Source: Geosiphon pyriformis | Lineage: Eukaryota > Glomeromycota > Glomeromycetes > Archaeosporales > Geosiphonaceae | Assembly: GCA_016748015.1 (NCBI GenBank) | Contig: JAAOMT010000436.1 | Coordinates: 549,893-613,892 of the forward strand | Length of the DNA: 64,000 nt | Direction of reading: 5' to 3' | Shown: positions 37,380-48,240 of the stretch, piece after piece | Position numbering within the stretch: the first letter of the stretch is position 1 | Layout: the number at the start of each line of letters is the position of its first letter | Program-made: the position numbers and the translations under genes | Notes under the pieces: model-generated | What the model saw: the letters and a program-made list of their open reading frames with translations, nothing else | Told to the model about the DNA's origin: nothing | Databases searched by the model: none

Positions 37380-37860
37380 TTCCATCACTAGGACTTTGAT
37401 GAAAATGATGATGCCATTGACTTTAAAAAAGAAGTTATCAATCTCACCAATAGGAGTTTTGGTTGCTCCATTGGCAGTTATGATCCTGGTGCTGGCAGTG
37501 CAATCAACTCAGCAACTTAATTGGTTCATGAGTTGTTTTGTAATGATGCTGTCAGCTGATCCACTATTTAAGATCAGTTTAATGGAGTGGCCATCAACTT
37601 TGACATTAGTATACATGGCGGTGATTGGTTTGGTGTTAAGAACAGTTCCACTGAATAATAGAACTGGTGTGGTTTCCTTGAGTTTGAATGGAAAGATGGT
37701 GTTCAGTGTTTTGTTCTCAGTAATAGTAGCTAGGAGAATATTGCTGGTAAGTGTTGATTGTTGTTTGGTTTCCAAATTATTGGGTTGGGCATCTTCTGGG
37801 GTAACCAGAATACTTAAATAGTTCTGGGCATTTGAATTCTGGGCATATCCGGTGTCCAAA
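37380..37860 (-). pseudogene. Gyp-1 aspartic protease, active-site Asp lost
   Basis: Retropepsin-like domain. The minus strand reads ITAMYTNVKVDGHSIKLIL then NSGSADSIITKQLMNQL (about 37510-37620). The expected active-site triad DSG is NSG because GAT has become AAT; the corresponding Gyp-2 sequence still reads LILDSGS. Downstream there is IGEIDNFFFKVNG and ALVRNNWLSKTNAILDW, matching Gyp-2 IGEIDNFPFTLDG and DWLQKANAKLDW. It would process the Gag-Pol polyprotein if intact. Confidence 0.82.
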
Positions 37861-38199
37861 TTCTATTGTTAAGATCCTGCTGGTTGTGTGGAAGAACTGA
37901 GGATCAGTTGGTGGACTATTATCAACAATTTCCAGCTTTGTTGAGTCAATTTCGGTCTTTGAGTTCTATTTTAAGGTAAGTTCTGGGGTGGTGTTGGAAT
38001 TTGTTGGGGCTGATAAATTACCTGCAGCTGATAAATGGATTGTGTTTATAGCTAATAAATTGTCGGTGTTGTCAGTTGATAAATTGGCACTTGATATACT
38101 GGTGGTTGATAAATTGGCTGCTGTGTCATAGATATGTAATTCTGATGGTGTGGCTTTGAGTTTGGTAGATTATTTGGAATTCAAAACTGGTGATCAAGA

Positions 38200-40024
38200 T
38201 TTTGATATTGATTTCTCAATCATTGGTTATTTAAACAATGGCAGCAATTAATTTGTAGATGTCCTTGTTTACCACAATAGTGACAAACACCCATTTCCTG
38301 TTGTCACTGTTGATTGGTTGATGATGATAGACATGACTGATTCTGGAAACAATTTATGTTTCCAGAATTATTGCATCATTGTGCTGGTTGATAAATTACA
38401 CAATTGTCAGCTAAGTATCCCTCTAATTTCTGATTGATGGAATCACTAAATTGTTTCAATTTGGAATCCAATTCAGATAATCTATTCATTACTAGATTAA
38501 TGGCTTAACATGGTTGGCTTCTAATTCAGCAGCTTCAAAATCTCTGGCATTTGTGATGACTGCTTGCAGATTGACAAAATACATTGGACATATGCATTGC
38601 AGGATGCTACTGTGTAATCTGTAAATAAACTGATTTAGGATCTGGGCTACTGTGAAGTAATTGGCATCAATGGTTTGGATTTGGTGCAGATTCCTGTAGA
38701 AGTGTCCTAAGTAAATAGTGACTGCTTCATTTTCTCTTTGTTTGATGATAGTGAAAGTGTTTATTAGCCTATTAATACTGTTATTATTGCTGAAATATCT
38801 TAAGAACTCAATTTTGAATGCATTGAAATCTTGGAGTTTGTTGACTAGGCTTTAATATTATGAATTAGTGGTATTCTGAAGAAAATATAAAATGGCTTGT
38901 ATTGCTCTGGTGTTATTCCATCCATTAGCTGCTATGGCTTTTTCTACATTGTTAAGCCATACTTGGGCATTATTCTTTTCGCTGGTGAATTTTTCGAGTT
39001 TTGCTATTGGAGCGTAGGCTATTGGATCCAAGTTTGGTTGTTGAAGTTGTTGTTGCAGCTATAAAAGTGGCTGCTATGGTAGTTGAAGTGGTTGAAGTGG
39101 CTGTTGTTGCTGTTTGTCAATTGGTGGAGCTGAGGTTGGATTGATCACAATTACTGGAGGTAAGTGTTGTTGATTATTAATGTTGGGGTTTTGATCATTC
39201 TGATTGTGCTGTGTTTGAAAATTTGGAGTTTCAATTTCTGGATTTTCTAAATTTAGATTTTTCTGAGTCTAAAAGTTCGGGGTTTCAATTTTCTGATTTT
39301 CAGTGATCAGGTTCTGGTAAGTAAATTCTTGATCTTCAGATTCTTCTTTCTCTTTTTTTTGGTCTTCTTCTGATTTTGTTACTTCTCAGGAACTTGTGGT
39401 TCTGAAATCTGGTTGGAATAGCAGAAATCGGAGCCCTGATGGCATAGACAATCAAAACTTAAATCCTTTGAAATATGCACCATATAGTCTTAGAAGATCT
39501 TCTTTCTTTTGTTTACTCTGAAATGGAAATTGTCCAAAGGTTGATGTCATGTTTAATGTGAACACACCTGTTAATGTAATATTGATGGCACTTCTGGGTG
39601 TATAATGGTATAATGGATTAGTTGGTGATTTAACTCTTGTTTTCTTCCAAGTAGATGGTTATATCCTTTGAGATGTTATTGTTGGTGTTTGTAATTTTCT
39701 TTTGTCTTTGTTTGCATAGGTAATTGGATATCTTTGTTGAGTGTGAATTTCAATTTCCTTATTGATTTCAGTGAGGATTGCTGTGAAATTATAATTTGTT
39801 GGTAAGCTGGTATTTTGGATTAATTTGTTGTAGAAGTTTCCTTTAGCTGAGTTGGTTTCTACTAGTACTCCTAGTAAATATGAGATTTTCTTGTGAATGT
39901 AGAAATTAAAAGCTGATTCTGCTGATAAGTAATTGTCAGTTAATCTTAAATGTTGACAGTAATGTTGAAATAAAGATTTCGCAAATTCTAAATGGTTTGT
40001 CCCTGTTTCTTTGGATTCTGTCAT
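38200..40024 (-). pseudogene. Gyp-1 gag with CCHC knuckle
   Basis: The start at ATG 40024 (MTESKETGTN) is 63 bases inside the 5' LTR. The first 121 codons are open to 39659. Further parts resemble retrotransposon gag (NQFIYRLHSSILQCICP... NARDFEAAELEA, about 38510-38640). A CCHC knuckle C-x2-C-x4-H-x4-C (CHYCGKQGHLQINC) lies at 38244-38285. Gln/Pro-rich spacer at about 39050-39150. Many stops break the rest. Gag would form the virus-like particle and bind element RNA. Confidence 0.82.
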
Positions 40025-40068
40025 TGTTTAAATGGGTGTTATTAGTGCTGATTCTCTGTAGGATTATA

Positions 40069-40085
40069 TTTCACAGGGAGCACCA
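40069..40085 (-). other. Gyp-1 primer-binding site
   Basis: On the minus strand the 5' LTR ends ...TGTAACA, followed by TT and then TGGTGCTCCCTGTGAAA. It begins TGG, complementary to the CCA end of a tRNA, at the position expected for a minus-strand primer site. The tRNA would end in CACAGGGAGCACCA; I cannot say which isoacceptor this is. Confidence 0.6.
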
Positions 40086-40087
40086 AA

Positions 40088-40971
40088 TGTTACAAATGAT
40101 TATTTGGGGTCTCAAATCAAATAACAAATCCATAACTTGATGCTCAATATCTTGACAATGCTGGTTTCACTGGTATTTGGATTGTATCTGAAGGTTTTTA
40201 GAGTTAAGTCCTTTGTATAATAAACAGAGATTTAATGATGATGTAGTTGGTTGGTGAGTTGTGTTCCCAATTTCTGTTTTCAGCTTGGTGGCCAGTTTAT
40301 TTTGGCATTTGTGCCCTTCTGGTAAGCTATCTGTTAATATATATATAATTTTACCCTTATTTCTGGGTCTTTTATCAGACTATTCATGATGTCAATTACT
40401 CAGCGCTTTAATCTTTAATTAGTTAGTATACAACAATAAAATCAAAAGAAGAAAGAAATAAAAGAAAATAAAGAAATGAGCCAAGGTGATATGCAAGTTA
40501 GTATCTCATTAATAGCTGTGATCAAAAGTTATTGTTCTAGCATGGTTAAGTATTAATTACTATTAACATAAAGTGTTAATAGTAAAGAGTAGATTTGGAT
40601 GGTAAATGATTTATTTATTTAATATTTGTTGATGGAAGATTTCTAACTAAAAGATTCTGTCTTTTTCTACTTTTAACATTACCACTATATATACATAATT
40701 GATGTTCTATGAAATTGCTCACATTCCCGAGTGATATGTTATGATTTCTTAAGCAATGCTCACATTGCTGAACAATGTGCCCTAATTTTCTAATATTGCT
40801 CCATATTGCTGAGCAATGTGCTGTGTTTTCTGACATTGCTCCACATTGTTGAGCAATGTGCCATGATTTCTGATATTGCTCCATATTGCTAAGGAATATG
40901 CTCATGTGCTAAATACTATTTTCTTATTGGTCTACTATTTTTTTATATCTGTTTTCTTTTTATGAGTAACA
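40088..40971 (-). repeat. Gyp-1 5' LTR (884 bp)
   Basis: It begins TGTTACAAATGATT and ends ATGAGTAACA. It is about 100 bp longer than the left LTR, mainly because of extra copies of a 40-bp minisatellite unit (40740-40905). The 96-codon minus-strand opening 40615-40905 is a translation of this repeat, not a gene. Confidence 0.92.
40740..40905. repeat. Minisatellite with hairpin-forming 40-bp unit in the Gyp-1 LTR
   Basis: About three full units plus partials, each like CTGAGCAATGTGC..TTTCTGA.ATTGCTCCACATTG. Each unit carries an inverted repeat (CACATTG...CAATGTG) that could form a hairpin of about 7 bp. The left LTR has about one full unit, so copy number changed after integration or during reverse transcription. 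Confidence 0.8.
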
Positions 40972-42026
40972 GCGGAAACATTGATACCATGAACATTACA
41001 CATCACAAATTTTCAAACAAAATCACTCATTGGGGAGAAAGAGAAGTAGACAATCCCAAAACAGAGCACAAATAATCCAATCTTTCCAAGACAAATTCAA
41101 CTGACACCTCTAAAGCCACCATCTTGGATTCTAATTTACCCATCTTGGTGGTTAAAACTTTAGAACTACTTGAACTAAGATTAGCAACTGAGTCTGTAAT
41201 AACAACTGAAAGAGAGAAAAAAGAAGACGCCAGTGTTCTATCTAAAGCCATTTCTAAGTCCAAATTAGACACTACAGGTGCAAAGACAACCAGAGGAGGG
41301 ACATGAAAATTGGATGCCAAAAGTACTAATTCCATAAAGCTCAATTTCGTTATAATAGCCAAAACCTGGTCTGTCAAAAGCTCCAAAGAGCATTCTAGAG
41401 AAACCAATTAATCAACCAAGCAGGAATTACCAAGAGAGTTAGAAACCAGCAAGCCAGATTTAGCACCTGAAAATGAACCAGTACAAAAAGGACCTGACAA
41501 AACCACACAAAAAGAATAACTGCTAGCAATCTGTGTCCAAGTCTTTCCACCAAAAGAAACTGGACAAACAATTGGTGCCTGTTTCTTCTTATATATGTTG
41601 GCCAAACAGACCTGATCCTGAGAAATTACCATCTGCTTACCACAAGCACCAGAATTCTCACTCAATGAACACACTGTAGAGATATGACCCAATTGTTTAC
41701 ACTTGGTACAACAAGCCAGAGAAAAACCAGCCCAGCACAAATTTACATCTTTATAAACTGGAATAGAATTAATAGCAGCCAATTTGGATGTTTCATTTTT
41801 AAAACAGACCCCTGCATATCTGTTACATACATAAGAACTAGAATTGTGACCAATAAAACAGGTCTTTTCACCATATGATTCAAGTAAACCAGACAAATCA
41901 TGAGCAGTGGTACCAATTGGTAAAGTATAGAGCAAACTCCTATGCTGATCCCTAAATATTCAAAATTGTTTATCTTCAATTGTCAAGACAACTCACACAG
42001 AATTCTTTCCCACAAAAACTGACCAT
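40972..42026 (-). pseudogene. Lin-3 ORF1 C-terminal part and ORF2 start
   Basis: ORF1 continues from 42026 down to TGA 41029-41027. It includes LLYTLPIGTTAHDLSGLLESYGEKTCFIG (about 41850-41940) and an intact CCHC knuckle CTKCKQLGHISTVC (about 41665-41710), and ends TSLSPQ. ORF2 starts at ATG 41030-41028 (CAATGAG, ATGA overlap) and reads MSDFV, stop, KFVMCNVHGINV up to the Gyp-1 insertion at 40972. A stop at 41408 and one near 41970 break ORF1. Confidence 0.85.
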
Positions 42027-42994
42027 TGTTACCAGAGGTTTTTGGGTCTTTTTTCTTCAATATTGTTGATACCTGTTTACTGTGAATTCACGTTTTCTGG
42101 ATGTGGTTGAACCTCCAGTAACTGAATTTATCTTCAAATTATCTCCTATAATTTGAACTGCTGGGCTTATAAGTGGAATGGCCAATTTTGTGCCAGTTAC
42201 TTTGTATAGTTACATTGTAGTAAATGTCAACTCTTTCTCAGGAATTGCTTATCTGAAAGTTCACTAAAATGTGTAGTTACTTTGCTGTGAAAGTCAACTC
42301 TTCTACAGAAATCTTGTCTGTATGCTACTCTAATAATTGTAATAAGAAAATAAAAGAAAAATAAAATAAATGTAAAAGAAAAAGTAAAACTGATGATTTA
42401 TAGAAGTCGTTTTGGATCCAGGCCTGGAAGTGCTTTAACAGTCTTACTGAAATTGGTAGCTAATCAATTTCAAACTGTTAGTAAGGATTGATTAATTTCA
42501 AGAGAAATAATTTAAAAATTTGATTTTTCGAATTATTTGATATTTATTTTGTTTTTGTATGTAAAGGATGATTCTAATTATTAAATCTGAAGTAAGATAC
42601 ATTTCCTTGAAGAGAGAAGCTCTTCTTTTATACAACTTGTCATAACACTATTCTATGAACTTAAACTTTGCTATTTTCTATAATTTTGCTGAACTAATGA
42701 TACATTTCAGCAAACTACAAGTTATTTCTGCAAACTATTAGATATTTCGGCAAATTTCTTACAAATTTTGGTGAATTTTTTAAATGTTACATAATTTGGG
42801 GTATTGCATGATTGATCATCACAATTAGGTTACATTTGTGTTATGTACAAATTGAGTTATTAATTAAATGATAATTTCGGATATTTTGCTAATGTAATAA
42901 GTGATAATTTGAAATGATAATATATGCTAATTAATGATAAGATTTATAAGAGTAATTTCATGCTAAACAATATCTTTAATTTCGTCTGGTAATA
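42027..42994 (-). repeat. Gyp-2 3' LTR (968 bp)
   Basis: It is nearly identical to the right copy apart from transitions and a segment (GGGCTTATAAGT, about 42163-42175) absent from the right LTR. It contains a short degenerate array around 42705-42790 with the core TTTCNGCAAA(CT) repeated about every 25 bp. Confidence 0.92.
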
Positions 42995-43681
42995 TAACCT
43001 CCTCCTCAAGACTGAGCTCTGTCGAAATCCAAGTACTGTCTGTAATTTCCAGATAGTAATCCAAAATTATTGAAGAAATTTGGTCTAAAAATTGTTGAAA
43101 TTTCAGTTCTGTGAGCTTTCCAATGTATTGAATCTTCAAAGGCTGTAAAATTGGGTTTTGTAGAACGTTTTCACAGGTGTGGAATAGGTTATAAAGTCTA
43201 AGGGCAGCTCTTAGTTTATAATGACTGTTTGTAGGTCCAGCTGTTGTCTTGAATTCATTGTGAAATTGTTTCTGAATAGCTTCTTTTGTGAGGTTTGCTG
43301 ATGTAAGCTCTAGTTTTTGCTCATAAAGTGTTTTTCCAATATAGAAATATCTATATATTGGGGGGTATTTGTCATTTTCTTCATTAAGACACAGTTGAAG
43401 TTTTTGTTGAATAGTAGTATTTAGTAGAATACTAATAGGAGTGAGCAATAAATTTTTTCTTAAAGCAAGCTTCAAAAGTTTTGGTAAATAAATTTCAGAA
43501 TAACTTCTTGTGTTCTTCCTATAAAAGTGATACTTTCGTGAATTTGGGGCTAGATTTGTAACTATTTCTGTTTGGGTATAATTAATATGTTTTCCAGTAA
43601 TAGTATGGATAATTCGGGTATTGTTTTTAAAGCTAACATTAGTTTTTGGAATAATTGTTGAATGTTTTGAGGAATAGTCAT
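42963..43681 (-). pseudogene. Gyp-2 ORF3: unrecognised protein between integrase and 3' LTR
   Basis: ATG at 43681-43679 starts MTIPQNIQQLFQKL, matching the start of Gyp-1 ORF3 (MKIPDYIHVIAQQLFQAL). After one frameshift near 43640 the frame is open without a stop for about 220 codons to 42963, ending ...LSLEEEVILPDEIKDIV inside the LTR. The stretch YPPIYRYFYIGKTLYEQKL and the following LRLYNLFHTCENVL have counterparts in Gyp-1. The middle includes a Tyr/Leu/Lys-rich stretch. No signal peptide, membrane helix or known motif is visible. Apart from the frameshift this is the longest undamaged frame in Gyp-2, unusual among its stop-ridden neighbours. Confidence 0.68.
42995..43010 (-). other. Gyp-2 polypurine tract
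   Basis: Minus-strand CTTGAGGAGGAGGTTA directly beside the 3' LTR. It lies within ORF3, where it encodes LEEEVI. Confidence 0.75.
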
Positions 43682-43869
43682 TATATGAGATTTGAAAATA
43701 AAAGAAAATTATTTTTGGTGCATGGGTTTTTATGTTATTTTGTTTTGTTTTTGTGAGATTGTTTCTAAATTATAAGAAAATAACTATAATAATAAATTTA
43801 ATTTAAGTGTTCAAGTTGGGAGGTTGTTCAATGACAACTATTGGTTCTAAATTCCAGGGAATATCTTCA

Positions 43870-45060
43870 GGATTGATTAAAAAGGAATGTGTGCCAATTT
43901 GTGGAATTAATGGTTCGGATTGTTTCTGGAATTATAGTGTTTCAAATAATCTCCATGTGCAACTTTTGCTAGGATTTTGTCATCAAGTCTTAGCTTATAT
44001 GATCTATTGCCTAGAATTTTATGAATAAAAAATGATTCATCTCATTTATTTTCAAATTTTTCACTCTATTGTTTTTCAGCTTTAGTTCTGTGTAAGAGAA
44101 CTTTATTTCCAACTTTAAATTCATTGGTAATAGGTGGTAATTTGTTGTCATGTCTTTCTTTTTGTTAAGCTTGAGAATGTTCAATATGAGTTGCTGCTAT
44201 TTGTCGTTTTCTTTTCAATGTGCTAAGCAGAGTGTAGGCTCTTCATTGTAGTGTTTCCTGGAAATTGTTTTTATTAATTGGTTGTGCTAAGTATGTTTCC
44301 ACTGTGAAACTAATTGGTAATGTTGCTATCCTTCCGTAAGTTAAATCAAATGGTGTGTGTTTTGTGGTATCTTGTTTTAATGTTCTATATGCTAGTAACA
44401 CTGATGGAATAAAGATATCTCACTCTTGCTCAAAATCGGTTGAGACTTTGGCTAATGACTCACACAATGTTCTGTTAAAACATTCTACAAGTCTGTTTGT
44501 TTGTGGATGGTAGAGTGAAGACAGAGGCCTTTTGACATTGAATTGTTCGCAAATTTCTTGTATCAGGTTGTTTACAAAGTGTGTTCCTTGATCAGATAAA
44601 AGTTTAATTAGACATCCATGTCTACAAATGATGTCTTTGTAGATGAAATTTGCTACTGATTTTGCATCTGCTCATTGAATGGCTCTGGCTTCGGGCCATT
44701 TAGTAAGATAGTCTACAGCTACTGCAATATAATGATTTCCTTGAGTGATAATAGATAGTGGTCCAACTAAATCGATACCAACTCAGTCAAAGGGTTGTCC
44801 AACTTTGATTGGATTTAATGGTTCAGTAGGGTGTGTTTCTTCTCTTCTTTGACAACTATCATAAAATTCGACATATTTGTGAATGTCTTTTCTCATTCGA
44901 GGCCAAAAGTAGTATTCTAGTGTTCTTTGGGTGGTACTGTTTTTTCCAAAGTGTGCTGATAAAGGATCTAAGTACATGTTGTATAATATAGTCTCTTTTT
45001 CCTGTTCTTGTATTAATCTGGTTTGTCAGGGTTTTTGAAATTTTGATGATAAATAATGTT
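43870..45060 (-). pseudogene. Gyp-2 integrase
   Basis: Zinc-binding part: SAHFGKNSTTQRTLEYYFWP... DSCQRREETHP (about 44840-44960). Core: GIDLVGPLS (about 44770), LLSDQGTHF (about 44595), LVECFNRTLC (about 44490), again with D-x35-E spacing. The C-terminal module is DESFFIHKILGNRSYKL (about 43990-44045). Stops are scattered (for example after GQPFD and in AIQ*ADAK), and one Cys of the zinc pair is Tyr (EFYDSC). Confidence 0.87.
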
Positions 45061-45354
45061 GTTGTATAGAAAATATTGTTTGGCTTGTTGTTGTAGTCGA
45101 TGTTTTTCATCTGGAGACCAATCTATTGGGATTGTTAATGTTTCCAAATATTTTTTGAGATTGTTGTAGTTTTCCAAATTCATTGTTTGTTGGCTGTTTT
45201 GGTTGGTTAAGTTGAGTGTTGGTTTTTGTGTTTTCTAATCTTGTCTCATTCTGAAGAGACAATCAACATTGGTGTGGAGTTTTCCTGGTTTGTGATGTAC
45301 TATGTATTGATAGTTTGCTAGAAATTCTGTCCATCAGGTTTGTTTTGCATTCAG

Positions 45355-46500
45355 CTAAGTATTTTTGTTCTGAAACCATTTGAATCCAATATTATCAGTG
45401 ATAATATCGAATTCCTTTGGCTGGAAATAAAGGTTGAAATAATGTAGGGCCCAAATTATGGCTGCTGTTTCCAATTCAGTGGCAGGATAATTTTTTTCAG
45501 CTGGTTTTGATGTTCTGCTAGCATAGACAATTACTTGCTCGTTTTCATTGTCATCCAATTGTGATAGGATAGCACCAAAGGCAGTATAAAAGGCATCTGT
45601 TGCTAATCGGAATTGGTTGCCGAAATCTGGGTAGGCAAGAATTGGAGCTGTCATTAGTTTTTTTTTGAGGATTTCAAATGCATTTTGGCATTCAGCAGTC
45701 CATTTGTATTCGACGTTTTTGGTGGTAAGCTGGTTGAGAGGTTTTGCGATTTCTGAGAATTTTTTGATAAACTTCTGAAAGTAGGAGGCTAATTCTATGA
45801 ATCCTCTTAGTTCTGTAGTGTTTTGAAGAATTTTGAAGTTTTTGACAGCACTGATTTTTTCAGGGTCCGGTTTGATTCCATCTTTACTAATAATATGACC
45901 AAGGAAGGCCAAGTTTGTTTTTTCAAAGTAGTATTTTTCAATGTTGAGTTTTAGTCCTGCTTTTCATAATCGTTAAAAAACTTCTCACAGGTGTTTTAAG
46001 TGTAATTTGAACGATGGAGAATAAACATCAGTATTGTCAAGATAAATGACTACTGACTTCTAAAGGAGTCCTTGGTACACAATATCTATTAATCTCTGAA
46101 ACATTGCTGGTGCATTGCATAATCCGAAAAGCATTACATTGAACTTGTAATTTCCGCCTTGGGTGGTGAATGCTGTTTTGGGGCAATCTTTGGAATCCAT
46201 TGCAACTTGCCAGTAACTGCTTTCTAAATCTAGTGTTGAAAAGTATTTGGATTTTCCAAGGGCATCTAACATGTCATCAATTCGGGGAAGGGGGTAGGCA
46301 TCTCCAATTGTAACACTGTTGAGTTGTTGATAGTCAACACAAAATCATATCTTTCCATTTTTCTTTTTAACTAGCACTACAAGTAAAGCCCAAAGACTTA
46401 TGGAGGGTTGGATGAGCCCATTGTTAAGCATTCATTGTACTTCTTTTCAGATGAATTGGTGGCTTTCTAGGACAACTCAATATGCTTGTTGTCTTTTTAG
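45355..46500 (-). pseudogene. Gyp-2 reverse transcriptase and RNase H
   Basis: RT: NGLIQPS, FCVDYQQLNSVTIGDAYPLP, FSTLDLESSYWQVAMD, KTAFTTQGGNYKFNVMLFGLCNAPAMFQRL (open 46272-46060), then VVIYLDNTDVYS at about 46035, where the canonical YLDD has become YLDN. After several stops the tether and RNase H are open at 45912-45355: FLGHIISKDGIKPDP, FRLATDAFYTAFGAILSQ, YASRTSKPAEKNYPATELETAA and IITDNIGFKWF. The YLDN change would inactivate polymerisation. Confidence 0.9.
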
Positions 46501-46509
46501 TTTGGCATC

Positions 46510-47073
46510 TCCTGTATAAATTTGGTGTTAAACCAAATTGGTTCTTCTTAAGTCATTGTTGTTTTCAGCAAAAATATTGGCAAATTCTGCAATTAGCTCT
46601 TTGAGCTGGCTTCATTGTTGTGATTCAAGTTGTCCCATGTTAATTCGAGATAGTTTTTCCATACCAACATAGTAGTTTTCAGAGCTAGGGTTTGGATTGA
46701 TTTTTGATAGTGAATGTCCAATGATTTCCAAAAAATTGGTGACTGTTTGGGGTAATTTTTGTTGAAATATATTACTGTGAATAACTCCAATTTCTAAGTT
46801 ATTTAATAAAACTATGGGGTAATTATTGGGGTTGTAAAAAGTAACTCGGACTTTCTTTGTTCTTTCTGGAATATAAATGTTTGAGATCAAAATATTATGT
46901 TCCAAGCAGACTTGTTTATTGGACTCAAAAATTTGTTGTGTGGTTGTTGGCTTTGGGCAGGTGTAGATTTTCGGATGTTCTCCAAAGGGTAAGATGGTAA
47001 TTGGTTGTGGAAGTCTGAGAATCTGATGAGATTCATTCTGTGTGTTAAGAGCTATATTAACTGGAACTGTGAA
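46510..47073 (-). pseudogene. Gyp-2 pol linker between dUTPase and RT
   Basis: Coding continues from the dUTPase (FTVPVNIALNTQNESHQILRL...) through an open part 46905-46593 (HNILISNIYIPERTKKVRVTFYNP...) toward RT. The part GMEKLSRINMGQLES is typical of the sequence upstream of RT in these elements; Gyp-1 has a similar stretch at about 35160-35200. No known domain is recognised. Confidence 0.55.
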
Positions 47074-47691
47074 TCATCCAGTTGAACCAAAACCTTGGGT
47101 TCCTCTATCACTTTTTCCTAATTTTTCTCTTTGATTGACTAGTTGCAAACCTGAAATGTTGATTAGAAGTAGGTAAATAGCTTGGGCAATTTTTTCAGCA
47201 TGGTTGATCTTGAATGGTTTGTTAGTTTCATTTTGAAGCATCACTGTAATGTCTCCAGTATATTCAGCATTGATTATTTCTCCTCTGACATTGATTTTTT
47301 TGCTTGCCAAAGAGGACCAGGAGACAATTTGAACCATTGCTCCTAGCGGGATTTCATGTGCAATTTTGAGGTTGATTTTTGTGAGAGATTTGGGTTTGAG
47401 AACAAGAGTATCCTTGTCTGAATATCTTAGGTCATATCCAGCATTAATTTCATGTGCTTTTTCGGGTTTTATTCCTTGTCCATTGTTGTTGAAGTATTTG
47501 AGTTGTAAGGCAGGCTGATTTTTAATAAGATAGATGGGTGTTGTTTCAATTTCTTCCATTGTTTTAGGTTCTCCAAATTCAATTTTGTTCTCATTACTTT
47601 TGCTAGACAAGGGGATTCTAAAAGCATAGCATTCAGGACACCACTGTTCATCACAAGGCATAATGCATTTTTCACATAGCCTAATGTTCAT
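47074..47691 (-). pseudogene. Gyp-2 dUTPase domain, open reading frame preserved
   Basis: The frame is open over 205 codons. It begins with a cysteine cluster (CEKCIMPCDEQWCPEC, about 47630-47685). dUTPase motifs: 1, INAGYDLRYSD (about 47415-47450); 2, SWSSLASKK (about 47295-47325, with Trp where Arg is usual); 3, GEIINAEYTGDI (about 47245-47285); 4, HAEKIAQAIYL (about 47170-47205); 5, RGTQGFGSTG (about 47075-47105). All five motifs occur in canonical order, so this is a confident dUTPase. It would keep dUTP low during reverse transcription. Confidence 0.9.
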
Positions 47692-48240
47692 TTGTTCTAA
47701 TTATTGAATTTGAACTTCTTGGGTTGGGTAAGTGTGACTTGCAATTTGGTGGTAGATTTTTACTTCATCTTCATAATCAAATCCAGCTAATTCCATGGTG
47801 TATTCAATGTATTCTGCTTCCTTCATTTGACAGATATCTTCTTTGGTAGCTTCATTAATTAATGCCATTGCTAGGTTAAAAATCATCTCAGCATCATGAG
47901 GGTAGTAATAAAGTTTGTTGAGAGCACTGTTGTATGCTGCATTAAAGGGTGTTCCTCTTTTTACTTTTTCTGAAATTGATAAAGCATATTGGCAGGTCTG
48001 ATTGCAGACTCCTCTTTTCATTGTTACATCAATCCAATTACATTCTTTCAATAGCATATCTTTACAAGTTAAACAAAGAGTGTTGTCTTATTTTCCACTT
48101 TTTTTTATTAGATGGCTCCATCGTTTTCTGTGGCAAGCCTTGCAGTAGTAACAAGTATGATTTTCATATTCTTCTTCAGGTGAAATGCAGGCTCCCATTG
48201 ATGATAGTTTCTTGTGGCAGTCTTTACATTTAAGGGGAAT
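47640..48240 (-). pseudogene. Gyp-2 cysteine-rich region between protease and dUTPase
   Basis: Cysteine pairs in order: CKDCHKKLSSMGAC (about 48190-48230), CYYCKACHRKRW (about 48110-48150), CLTCKDMLLKEC (about 48040-48075), GVCNQTCQYAL (about 47985-48020) and CEKCIMPCDEQWCPEC. The segment 48057-47701 is open (118 codons), and a helical-looking part with DAEMIFNLAMALINEAT follows the cysteines. Counterparts are present in Gyp-1 at 36240-37000. No known family recognised. Confidence 0.6.

Larger units (their letters stand above)
30896..40971 (-). mobile_element. Gyp-1: full-length Ty3/gypsy-type LTR retrotransposon with dUTPase and extra 3' ORF
   Basis: It is bounded by two LTRs starting TGTTACA and ending GTAACA (30896-31679 and 40088-40971). 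A 4-bp target duplication is GTGG on the left (30892-30895) and GCGG on the right (40972-40975), one C/T transition apart. Order on the minus strand: 5' LTR, primer-binding site, gag, protease, cysteine-rich region, dUTPase, RT, RNase H, integrase, ORF3, polypurine tract, 3' LTR. RT-RNase H-integrase is the Ty3/gypsy order. It is inserted in Lin-3 ORF2. All coding regions carry stops, so it is not autonomous now. It is the best reference for reading Gyp-0. Confidence 0.92.

Noticed and set aside
40615-40905. 96-codon minus-strand ORF with repeated His/Cys/Gln pattern
   Set aside because: It is a translation of the 40-bp LTR minisatellite; the other LTR copy does not keep the frame.
40740-40905. 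CRISPR-like array
   Set aside because: Units are contiguous, lack unique spacers, lie in an LTR and the genome is eukaryotic.
42963-43681. ORF3 as an envelope gene
   Set aside because: Position fits, but no signal peptide, transmembrane segment or cleavage site is visible.
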